From assembly GCF_001544755.2 (NCBI RefSeq), contig NZ_FCOF02000002.1, positions 62,001-126,000 on the forward strand: a stretch of 64,000 nt of DNA, read 5' to 3'. Both the position numbers and the translations under genes were made by a program. Shown piece after piece: positions 48,201-55,008 of the stretch (positions are counted from its first letter, which is position 1; every line of letters starts with the position of its first letter). The notes under the pieces are model-generated. The model searched no databases. It was not told the origin of the DNA and was given only the letters and a program-made list of their open reading frames with translations. This DNA comes from Caballeronia catudaia. GTDB taxonomy: Bacteria > Pseudomonadota > Gammaproteobacteria > Burkholderiales > Burkholderiaceae.

Positions 48201-50221
48201 TCAACTCGCTGTCGACTGGCATCAGCTCGCTGTCGACGTCGACTTCGACGGGCATCAGCTCGATGTCCACGAGCGTGAGCTCGCTGTCGACTTCCACCTC
48301 CACGGCGATCAGCTCGCTGTCCACGGGTGTGAGCTCGCTGTCGACTTCGACGTCCACGGCAATCAGCTCGCTGTCCACGGGCATCAGCTCGCTGTCCACG
48401 GGTATCAGCTCGCTGTCGACCTCGACGTCCACGGGCATCAGCTCGCTGTCGACGGGTATCAGCTCGCTGTCGACGGGTGTTAGTTCGCTGTCCACGTCGA
48501 CATCCACGGCGATCAGCTCGATGTCCACGAGCGTGAGCTCGCTGTCGACGGGCATCAGCTCGCTGTCGACGGGTATCAGTTCGTTGTCGACCTCGACCTC
48601 CACGGGTATCAGCTCGCTGTCCACGGGCGTGAGTTCGCTGTCGACGGGTATCAGCTCGCTGTCCACGTCGACCTCGACGGCGATCAGCTCGCTGTCCACG
48701 GGTATCGATTCGCTGTCAACGGGCGTGAACTCGCTGTCGACCTCGACGTCCACGGGCATCAGCTCGCTGTCGACGGGTGTCAGTTCGCTGTCGACCTCGA
48801 CCTCGACGGCGATCAGCTCGCTGTCGACGGGCATCAGCTCGCTGTCGACGGGTATCAGCTCGATGTCGACTTCGATCTCGACGGGTATCAGCTCGATCTC
48901 GACGGGCATCAACTCGATCTCGACAGGTATCAGCTCGCTGTCGACGGGTATCAGCTCGCTGTCCACGGGTATCAGCTCGATGTCGACTTCGATCTCGACG
49001 GGTATCAGCTCGCTGTCCACCGGTGTGAGTTCGTTGTCGACGGGTGTGAGCTCGCTGTCGACGGGCATTAGCACGGTCGTCAGCGACGTCACCAGCATGT
49101 CGACTTCGTTGAGCAGTGTGGTCAACGGCAAGGGCATCAAGTACTTCCATGCCAATTCTGTCTTGATCGACTCGTCGGCAACCGGCAAGAACTCGATCGC
49201 GATCGGGGGCAACGCCAGCGCAACGGCGGAAAACTCTGTGGCGATCGGTACCAACTCGGTGGCTAACCAGGCGAACACCGTGTCCTTCGGCAATGCGACC
49301 GATAAACTGCGCATCACCAACATCGCCGACGGTATCGCCAACAGTGACGTTGCAACGGTGGGTCAGTTGAAGGAGATCACCCAGGCCAATAGCACGACGG
49401 GTACTCCGAAGACTGCTGTCACGTTCGGCACCACGGCTTCGGGTGATACCGACTACAGCAACATCACGCTGGGCGGCACGAACGGCACGGTCATCCACAG
49501 TGTTTCGACGGGTGTCGCGCCGACCGACTTGGCCAACAAGGCCCAACTGGACGATCTGGCTAGCAGGATCACGAACATCACCGTTGGTGACGATCCGATG
49601 TTCGCCGCCGATGGCAATCGCGCTACGGAAGCGGCGGTCGCAAGCGGCACGCACGCGGTAGCAAGCGGCGCGAGCGCACAGGCAACGGGCGCAAACTCGG
49701 TTGCAAACGGCGCGAGCGCGGTTGCCAGTGGTGTTGGCGCGGTCGCTATCGGTGCGAACAGCCATGCAACGGCGGATGACTCCGTTGCGCTGGGTGCAAG
49801 CTCGGTGGCGGATCGTGCGAGCACGGTGTCTGTCGGCTCAGTCGGTAACGAGCGCCAGATCACCAATGTGGCTGAGGGTACCCAAGACACCGACCTGGTC
49901 AACGTCAATCAGTTGAACAGTGCGGTTGCGGACGCCAAGAACTACGCGGACTCCCAAGTCGGTGCCATGCAAGGTCAGGTTTCGGGCATTGCACGCAGCG
50001 CGTACTCGGGTGTCGCGGCAGCCGCAGCAATGTCGATGATCCCGAACATCGATCAGGACAAGACGATGTCGCTCGGTGTGGGTGGTGCGGCGTATCAGGG
50101 CTATGCAGCAGCGGCCTTGGCGGTGAACCTCCGTGTCACGCAGAACCTGGTGATGAAGGCGGGTGCGGCGAAGGCCAATGGCGGTACGGTGTACGGCGCG
50201 AACGCTTCGTATCGTTGGTAA
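39278..50221 (+). CDS. Giant trimeric autotransporter adhesin (YadA-like), 3647 aa
   Basis: Type Vc surface adhesin. The N terminus is an extended signal peptide (MNKSYRSIWNEKVGTFVAVA), with a hydrophobic core ending AWA (likely cleavage after residue 82). A YadA-type neck follows at about 164-184 (AIGSIAPGSTDAINGGQ). Residues ~205-1080 are 14-residue repeats like SSLSTGLSTTNSAV. Residues ~1130-3270 are 7- and 11-residue repeats (SSLSTGV, SSLSTSTSTGI). Five near-identical connectors (AVMYDDSTHS ... KLTNVADGTSQYDAVNFGQL) start near residues 1084, 1448, 1735, 2146 and 2923. YadA head repeats (SIAIGGNASATAENSVAIG) occur at ~3300 and ~3460. The C-terminal ~100 residues form the YadA anchor, ending NASYRW. 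The stalk is almost free of charged residues. Export needs Sec and Bam. Confidence 0.95.
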   Translation: MNKSYRSIWNEKVGTFVAVAETAVARGKKNSGGAVCDPEGGREALDARVPQNRDAYPKVALRAAAGVGASVALLFGGSSAWADSSTPSLTTCTNGVGTGVTANGATTTDCAPNFVGGNFTGVVIQSGNGAYLTVGADGNIRMNSQQQIVFNATSISFSNGVLTNVAIGSIAPGSTDAINGGQVFSMSASISTMASTITYGYNSMSTAVNSMSTAVVGASSSMSTAANSLSTGLNSLSTSASTAIGSMSTAWTSLSTNTSTTVTSMSTSVSSMSTTVNSLSTTVSTANSRVTSLSTSLSSLSTSASTGLTSLSGSVSIGIGSLSTGLSTTGSAVSSLSIGLSTTSSTVSSLSTTVSATTSAVSSLSTVVSSTSSAVSSLSTGLSTTNSSVSSLSTGLSTVTSSVSSLSTGLSTANSAVSSLSTGLSTTSSAVSSLSTGLSTTNSAVSSLSTGLSTANSAVSSMSTGLSTTNSAVSSLSTGLSTTNSAVSSLSTGLSTANSAVSSLSTGLSTTNSNVTSLSSGLSTLSTSVSASVSSLSTGLSTANSNVSSLSTGLSTANSKTDSLSTGLSTVNSKVDSVSTGLSTTTSTVNSLSTGVSTISSTVTSLSTDLSSLSTSASTGVASLSTGLSSTNSAVNSLSTGLSTTNSTVSSLSTGLSTTKSTVSSLSTGLSTTNSMVNSMSTGVNSVSTALSTTNNTVNSLSTGVSTASSKVDSLSTGLSTTNSNVTSLSSSVSSLSTGLSTTNSSVSSLSTGLSSTSSKVDSLSTGLSTTNSTVSGLSTSLSSLSVSTSTGINSLSSGLSTASSNVSSLSSGLSTANSRVDSLSTGLSTTNSNVDSLSTGLSTTNSTVGSLSSTVSSLSTGLSTTNSAVSTLSTGLSTTSSKVDSLSTGLSTTNSRVTSLSTGLSTLSTSASTGITSLSSGLSTTNSAVSSLSSGLSTTNSAVSSLSTGLSTTNSSVTSLSSSVSSLSTGLSTASSAVSSLSTGLSTTNSNVDSLSTGQATLSSSMSTGVNSLSTGLSTANSAISSLSTGLSTTNSTVGSLSSTVNSLSTGLSTTNSNVGLLSTGLSTTNSTVGSLSTVVKNAVMYDDSTHSSVTLGGASSPAVKLTNVAAGTSTLDAVNFGQLTSLSASMSTGVDSLSTVISSSGVELITSLSVTVSSSVSSLSTGISTTNSNLSSLSVSTSTTASSLSTGVSSLSSSTSTGFSSLSSGVSSLSTSASTGVSSLSASLSSLSASTSTSLSSLSTGASSLSAGVSSLSSGLSSLSVSTSTGISSLSTGLNSLSSSASTGISSLSTSASTGISSLSAGVSSLSASTSTSLSSLSSGVSSLSASTSTGISSLSSGVSSLSAGVSSLSAGMSTLSASTSTGLSSLSSGVSSLSVSTSTGISSLSAGMSTLSASTSTGLSSLSVGVSSLSSGVSSLSAGMSTLSSSTSTAVNSLSTGLANAVSYDDSTHSKVTLGGASHAPVKLTNVADGTSQYDAVNFGQLSSLSSSTSTGFNSMSTAISASNGNFDSLSSSVTSLSTGVSSLSTGVSSLSSSTSTAISSLSTGVSSLSAGVSSLSAGVSSLSTGLNSLSSSTSAGISSLSSGVSSLSTGLNSLSSSTSAGISSLSSGVSSLSAGVSSLSVSTSTGISSLSTNVSSLSTGLNSLSSSTSTGISSLSTGVSSLSVSTSTGISSLSTGINSLSSSASTGISSLSVSTSTGISSLSTGMSTLSSSTSTAVNSLSTGLANAVMYDDSTHSKVSLGGVGHAPVKLTNVADGTSQYDAVNFGQLSSLSSSTSSGFNSMSTAISTSSGNFDSLSSSVTSLSTGVSSLSAGVSSLSTSSSTAISSLSSGVSSLSAGVSSLSAGVSSLSTGINSLSTSTSAGISSLSSGVSSLSTNVSSLSTGINSLSASTSAGISSLSSGVSSLSTGINSLSSSTSTGISSLSSGVSSLSTGINSLSTSTSTGISSLSSGVSSLSAGVSSLSAGVSSLSTGINSLSTSTSTGISSLSSGVSSLSAGVSSLSTGLNSLSTSTSTGISSLSAGVSSLSAGVSSLSTGLNSLSVSTSTGISSLSTGVNSLSSSTSTGISSLSSGVNSLSSSASTGISSLSTSASTGISSLSSGVSSLSAGVSSLSTGMSTLSASTSTAVNSLSTGLANAVMYDDSTHSQVTLGGASHAPVKLANVAAGTSQNDAVNFGQLSSLSSSTSTGINSLSTAISNSNGNFDSLSSSVTSLSTGVSSLSTGVNSLSASTSTGLNSLSTGVSSLSAGVSSLSAGVSSLSTGVNSLSTSTSTGISSLSSGVSSLSAGVSSLSTGINSLSASTSTGISSLSSGVSSLSTGINSLSASTSTGISSLSTGINSLSSSTSTGISSLSSGVSSLSAGVSSLSAGVSSLSTGINSLSTSTSTGISSLSSGVSSLSAGVSSLSAGVSSLSTGLNSLSTSTSTGISSLSSGVSSLSAGVSSLSAGVSSLSAGVSSLSTNVSSLSTGVNSLSTNVSSLSTGINSLSTSTSTGISSLSSGVSSLSAGVSSLSAGVSSLSTGLNSLSSSTSTGISSLSTGVDSLSTNVSSLSTGVSSLSAGVSSLSAGVSSLSAGVSSLSTGLNSLSTSTSTGISSLSSGVSSLSAGVSSLSTGLNSLSTSTSTGISSLSSGVSSLSAGVSSLSAGVSSLSTGLNSLSSSTSTGISSLSTNVSSLSTGINSLSTNVSSLSTGLNSLSTSTSTGISSLSSGVSSLSAGVSSLSAGVSSLSTGLNSLSSSTSTGISSLSTGVNSLSTSTSTGISSLSTGISSLSVSTSTGISSLSTGINSLSTSTSTGISSLSTGISSLSASTSTGISSLSTGISSLSVSTSTGISSLSTGINSLSTSTSTGISSLSASTSTGISSLSTGVNSLSTGVSSLSASTSTGISSLSTGVNSLSTSASTAVNSLSTGLANAVMYDDSTHSQVTLGGASHAPVKLTNVADGTSQYDAVNFGQLSSLSNSTSAGINSLSTGISSLSTSTSTGISSMSTSVSSLSTSTSTAISSLSTGVSSLSTSTSTAISSLSTGISSLSTGISSLSTSTSTGISSLSTGISSLSTGVSSLSTSTSTAISSMSTSVSSLSTGISSLSTGISSLSTSTSTGISSLSTGVSSLSTGISSLSTSTSTAISSLSTGIDSLSTGVNSLSTSTSTGISSLSTGVSSLSTSTSTAISSLSTGISSLSTGISSMSTSISTGISSISTGINSISTGISSLSTGISSLSTGISSMSTSISTGISSLSTGVSSLSTGVSSLSTGISTVVSDVTSMSTSLSSVVNGKGIKYFHANSVLIDSSATGKNSIAIGGNASATAENSVAIGTNSVANQANTVSFGNATDKLRITNIADGIANSDVATVGQLKEITQANSTTGTPKTAVTFGTTASGDTDYSNITLGGTNGTVIHSVSTGVAPTDLANKAQLDDLASRITNITVGDDPMFAADGNRATEAAVASGTHAVASGASAQATGANSVANGASAVASGVGAVAIGANSHATADDSVALGASSVADRASTVSVGSVGNERQITNVAEGTQDTDLVNVNQLNSAVADAKNYADSQVGAMQGQVSGIARSAYSGVAAAAAMSMIPNIDQDKTMSLGVGGAAYQGYAAAALAVNLRVTQNLVMKAGAAKANGGTVYGANASYRW
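39890..49090 (+). repeat. Degenerate 21-bp / 42-bp tandem repeat array coding the adhesin stalk
   Basis: About 9.2 kb of low-complexity DNA inside the adhesin gene. The first third is dominated by 42-base units (CTGTCGACGGGCCTGAGCAC plus ACCAACAGCGCGGTAAGCTCG). The rest is built from 21-base units (as in GAGCTCGCTGTCGACGGGCG) mixed with 33-base variants, interrupted by five ~120-base connector cassettes. Units differ by synonymous changes and by A/T/S/D substitutions. Such arrays readily change length by recombination and are difficult to assemble from short reads. Confidence 0.93.
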
Positions 50222-50230
50222 TTGCCGTCC

Positions 50231-50288
50231 TGGGATTATCCCAAGGCTGCCCGGGACACAGCGTAGTTGAGCGGTTACCCGGGCAGCC
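50231..50288 (+). promoter_or_regulatory. Two hairpins between adhesin and lipoprotein genes
   Basis: TGGGA-TTA-TCCCA (50231-50243), then a perfect 11-base stem GGCTGCCCGGG / CCCGGGCAGCC (50245-50255 with 50278-50288) with a 22-base loop. There is no T run, so it looks more like an mRNA-stabilising or attenuating structure than a full terminator. It would let transcription of the lipoprotein gene depend partly on read-through. Confidence 0.5.
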
Positions 50289-50321
50289 GATCCCCCTCTT
50301 TGAATGCTAGAGAATCACGAG

Positions 50322-50624
50322 ATGTCTAAAGTTTTAATCACATTGCTTGTGGCTGTCGGAGTGCTCTCCGCATGCTCGACAGATACGGGCTTGAGCTACA
50401 CCGCTCGAAAATTGAATATCGCGGGACAAGGTGAGGCTTACCGCGTCACCTGCACCGGGGTTTTCGAATCGCAGAAGTCGTGCTTGTCGAAGGCCGCTCA
50501 GATCTGCAAGGATCAGCAAGTCGTCGCTGTTCAAGCGATCGACAATCCTCAGTTGAGGCCGGGCGGAAGCGATGCGCGCGAACTGAACTTCACATGCGCG
50601 TCAGCATCGAAGCCAGCGGCTTGA
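50322..50624 (+). CDS. Small lipoprotein downstream of the adhesin
   Basis: 100-aa protein with a short signal peptide and lipobox (MSKVLITLLVAVGVLSAC), giving a mature lipid-anchored protein of about 83 residues. It has four further Cys (in VTCTGV, KSCLSKAAQICKDQ and NFTCAS), enough for two disulfides. I do not recognise a named family. ATG 50322 was chosen; ATG 50304 in the same frame would place six residues ahead of the signal. Small lipoproteins next to trimeric autotransporter genes, such as SadB with SadA in Salmonella, assist adhesin export; a similar role here is inference. Confidence 0.75.
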   Translation: MSKVLITLLVAVGVLSACSTDTGLSYTARKLNIAGQGEAYRVTCTGVFESQKSCLSKAAQICKDQQVVAVQAIDNPQLRPGGSDARELNFTCASASKPAA

Positions 50625-50672
50625 TGCAAAAAGCGCATTGCTCGAGCGAGTCTCACTCGAGCTGATTTACCG

Positions 50673-50706
50673 AAACCGACGTTCATCCGAACGTCGGTTT
50701 TTTTTA
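50673..50706 (+). terminator. Rho-independent terminator of the adhesin/lipoprotein unit
   Basis: 12-base arm AAACCGACGTTC (50673-50684), loop ATCC, perfect complement 50689-50700, then a T run. Confidence 0.92.
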
Positions 50707-50917
50707 TTTCACGGCCGTGCGCGCGACAGTCCAAAAGCGACCTCGCCGCCTTTCATCTGGCTGCCCGTGGTCATTTCCCGGCCGAGTTCCCCGCTTACAA
50801 GTAAAATTCGATTGCCTGGCGCCGTGTGCGCGCTTGCCGGACATTGCCGATGTGTGCAGTGCAGCGACGGCAAACGCATACATAGCGCAAAAATCTCAAC
50901 AAAATCAAGGAGGCGTT

Positions 50918-52282
50918 ATGCCAGCCGTCCACGGGAGCATGCTGTTGCTCTACGCGGTGATCGCGATTGCGGTTCTGATCCTGATGATCGCGCGTTTCAA
51001 GGTCTATCCGTTCCTCGTCCTCATGATCGTGTCCGTGCTGCTGGCCCTCGCGGTTGGCATGCCAATGGACAAGATCGTGAAGTCCTTCGAAACCGGAAAC
51101 GGCAATACGCTCGGCCACATTGCCGTCGTGGTCGGTCTCGGCACGATGCTCGGCAAGATGATGGCCGAGTCGGGCGGTGCCGAGCGGATCGCGAATACGC
51201 TAATTCATCTGTTCGGCGAGAAGAACATCCATTGGGCGATGATGGTCGTCGCGATCATCGTTGGCTTGCCGGTGTTTTTCGAAGTTGGCTTCGTGCTGCT
51301 GATTCCGATCGCGTTCAATGTCGCAAAACGCACTGGAAAGTCACTGCTTCTGATCGGCCTGCCGATGGTCGCTGGCCTCTCGGTCGTGCACGGTCTGATT
51401 CCGCCGCACCCGGCCGCGCTGCTCGCGGTGCAGGCGTATCACGCGGATATCGGGAAGACGATTGCTTATGGCCTGATCGTCGGTGTGCCGACCGCGATCG
51501 TCGCCGGACCGCTGTTCGCGTTGCTGATCCACAAGTACATCAAGTTGCCGGACGCCAACGCGCTGGCTGACCAGTTCACGCAGAAGCATGGCGACACCGC
51601 GAAAACACGCGATCTGCCGAGCTTCGGGATCACGCTGTTCACGATTCTCCTGCCGGTCATCCTTATGCTGATCGGCAGTTGGGCGGATCTCGTCTTCACG
51701 CCGAAGACGCTGCCGAACGATCTGCTGCGCTTCGTCGGCCAGTCGGATATGGCGCTTCTGATCGCCGTGCTGGTCAGCTTCTGGACCTTCGGCGCGAGGC
51801 AAGGCTTCAACCGTGAGCAGATTCAGAAGTTTTGCGGCGAGTGTCTGGCGCCAATCGCGGGTATTACGCTGATCGTCGGCGCGGGCGGTGGGTTTGGCCA
51901 GGTGTTGCGCGATAGCGGCATTTCCCAACAGATCGTCGCGAGCGCTTCGTCCGCCAGCCTGTCGCCGCTTCTGCTGGGCTGGTTCGTCGCCGCACTGATT
52001 CGTCTGGCAACCGGTTCGGCGACCGTCGCGATGACGACCGCGTGCGGCATCGTCGCGCCGATCGCCGCGGCCGCGGGCGGTCACACGAGTCCGGAATTGC
52101 TTGTGCTTGCGACTGGCTCGGGCTCGCTGATCTTCTCGCACGTGAACGACGGCGGCTTCTGGCTGATCAAAGAGTATTTCGGGATGACGGTCGGCCAGAC
52201 ATTCAAGACGTGGTCGTTGCTCGAGACCATTATTTCCCTGCTGGGTCTCGGTTTGACTTTCGTGCTTGCGGCGTTCGTGTAA
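50918..52282 (+). CDS. gntT: Gluconate permease (GntP family)
   Basis: Inner-membrane gluconate:proton symporter. It is 454 aa, highly hydrophobic, with about 12-14 membrane segments. Family segments visible include GNGNTLGHIAVVVGLGTMLGKM (in parts), GLPVFFEVGFVLLIPI, GLIPPHPAAL, GAGGGFGQVL and ATGSGSLIFSHVNDGGFW. ATG 50918 follows an excellent AAGGAGG; the open frame extends further upstream without similarity. gntK starts 10 bases after its stop. About 290 bases separate it from the lipoprotein gene and must contain its promoter. The symbol could equally be gntP or gntU. Confidence 0.92.
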   Translation: MPAVHGSMLLLYAVIAIAVLILMIARFKVYPFLVLMIVSVLLALAVGMPMDKIVKSFETGNGNTLGHIAVVVGLGTMLGKMMAESGGAERIANTLIHLFGEKNIHWAMMVVAIIVGLPVFFEVGFVLLIPIAFNVAKRTGKSLLLIGLPMVAGLSVVHGLIPPHPAALLAVQAYHADIGKTIAYGLIVGVPTAIVAGPLFALLIHKYIKLPDANALADQFTQKHGDTAKTRDLPSFGITLFTILLPVILMLIGSWADLVFTPKTLPNDLLRFVGQSDMALLIAVLVSFWTFGARQGFNREQIQKFCGECLAPIAGITLIVGAGGGFGQVLRDSGISQQIVASASSASLSPLLLGWFVAALIRLATGSATVAMTTACGIVAPIAAAAGGHTSPELLVLATGSGSLIFSHVNDGGFWLIKEYFGMTVGQTFKTWSLLETIISLLGLGLTFVLAAFV

Positions 52283-52292
52283 GGAGAAATCG

Positions 52293-52790
52293 ATGATTCT
52301 GATCGCAATGGGTGTGTCGGGCGCCGGCAAATCGCTCATCGGCGAAATGTTGGCGGAACGCCTGCATTGTGCGTTCACCGATGGCGACGCTTATCACAGC
52401 GCCGCGAACAAGGAGAAGATGCACAAGGGCATTCCGCTGACCGACGACGATCGCTGGCCGTGGCTGAAAACGATCCGCGCGGCGATCGAGGAAAAGCAGC
52501 GGGCGGGCGAGACGGCGGTGTTCACGTGCTCGTCGCTGAAACGCTCGTATCGCGACGTCCTGCGCGATGGCGACAGCGATGTCTGCTTCATCTATCTGCA
52601 CGGCACGATGGACGTCCTGCGCGAACGGCTCGGGTCGCGCACCGGCCATTTCTTCGATCCGTCGCTGTTGCAGAGCCAACTCGATACGCTGGAGGAACCC
52701 GGCGAGGACGAGGCGATCACCGAGAGCATCGAGCTTACGCCCGAGCAGATCGTCGATAACGTGATCGAGAAGTTGAAGACACGAAAGTAA
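52293..52790 (+). CDS. gntK: Gluconokinase
   Basis: Phosphorylates gluconate to 6-phosphogluconate, the substrate of Edd encoded at 32.2 kb. It is 165 aa, normal for the thermoresistant-type kinase. The P-loop is MGVSGAGKSLIG at residues 6-17; DGDAYHS, GIPLTDDDRWPWL and TCSSLKRSYRDVLR follow, all family-typical. AAGGAGA precedes the ATG. Second gene of gntT-gntK. Confidence 0.95.
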   Translation: MILIAMGVSGAGKSLIGEMLAERLHCAFTDGDAYHSAANKEKMHKGIPLTDDDRWPWLKTIRAAIEEKQRAGETAVFTCSSLKRSYRDVLRDGDSDVCFIYLHGTMDVLRERLGSRTGHFFDPSLLQSQLDTLEEPGEDEAITESIELTPEQIVDNVIEKLKTRK

Positions 52791-52793
52791 AAG

Positions 52794-52821
52794 AAGCCCC
52801 GGATTTTTTCCGGGGCTTTCT
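52794..52821. terminator. Bidirectional terminator between gntK and purB
   Basis: The arm AAGCCCCGGA and its complement TCCGGGGCTT around a T-rich loop, with T/A runs on both sides. It sits between the convergent stops of gntK (52790) and purB (52825). Confidence 0.85.
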
Positions 52822-52824
52822 CAC

Positions 52825-54258
<1,434 letters not shown>

Positions 54259-54297
54259 TTACCATCGGATGCGTCCCAATCCGGACGACGGCACGGC

Positions 54298-55002
54298 TCA
54301 CCGCGTCCGCAATTCCTGATCCAGCGCCTGCAACTGCGCAGGCGTGCCGACGTTTTCCCACCGTCCGGCGTAAAGCTCACCGCTCGCGCACCCGGCGGCA
54401 ATCGTTTCGCGATAGTAAGGCGTCAGCGCGCGGCGCGTGCCGGGCACGAGATCGCGGAACATGCGCGTGTCGTATAGACCGATGTTGCCGAACGTGTAGC
54501 GCGGCTCGCCGTCGAGCGCGAGCGTGCCGTCGTCGCGCAAGGCGAAATCGCCTTTCGGATGGAACGGCGGATTCGGGACCATCACGAGATGCATTCCCGG
54601 TGTTTCGAGCGCCGACAACGCTTCGGCGGGTTCGTGCAACTTCGCGTAGTCGAAATCGCAGAACACGTCGCCGCTCACCGCGATGAACACGCCGTCGCCG
54701 ATCAGATGCAACGCCTGCGCGATGCCGCCCGCCGTCTCCAGCGCATCCGTCTCGGGCGAGTAGCGCAGTGCGACGCCCCAGCGCGATCCGTCGCCCAGCG
54801 CGGCTTCGATCTGCTCGCCGAGCCACGCATGATTGACGACGATCGTCTCGATGCCGGCCACCGCGAGCCGCTCGATCTGCCACACGATGAGCGGCTTGCC
54901 GCCCGCTTCCAGCAGCGGTTTCGGACGGGTATCGGTGAGCGGCCGCATGCGTTCGCCGCGTCCCGCGGCGAAGATCATCGCCGTTTTCAAAGCGTGGGTC
55001 AT
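54298..55002 (-). CDS. murU: N-acetylmuramate alpha-1-phosphate uridylyltransferase
   Basis: Nucleotidyltransferase that makes UDP-MurNAc from MurNAc-1-phosphate and UTP, by-passing the fosfomycin-sensitive de novo route. It is 234 aa long. The signature MIFAAGRGERMRPLTDTRPKPLL (in parts) is the sugar-nucleotide transferase motif, and SGDVFCDFDYAKL follows. It lies 6 bases downstream of amgK, and the amgK-murU pair adjacent to lptD-surA matches the cell-wall recycling locus known from Pseudomonas putida. Confidence 0.9.
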   Translation of the reverse strand: MTHALKTAMIFAAGRGERMRPLTDTRPKPLLEAGGKPLIVWQIERLAVAGIETIVVNHAWLGEQIEAALGDGSRWGVALRYSPETDALETAGGIAQALHLIGDGVFIAVSGDVFCDFDYAKLHEPAEALSALETPGMHLVMVPNPPFHPKGDFALRDDGTLALDGEPRYTFGNIGLYDTRMFRDLVPGTRRALTPYYRETIAAGCASGELYAGRWENVGTPAQLQALDQELRTR

Positions 55003-55008
55003 CGTGAT

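Noticed and set aside
39877-49341. Uninterrupted minus-strand open frame of about 3150 codons (and a second of about 1700 codons at 42965-48100) antisense to the adhesin
   Set aside because: The repeat codons (TCG, AGC, CTG, ACG, GGC, GTG) contain no stop in any antisense frame, so long open frames are automatic. The translated product is a monotonous VDSEL-type repeat without start signals, signal peptide or anchor.
29162-50624. Prophage or transposon origin of the adhesin region
   Set aside because: No integrase, transposase, tRNA-derived attachment repeat or phage structural gene could be found at either border, so I keep only the weaker insertion hypothesis.
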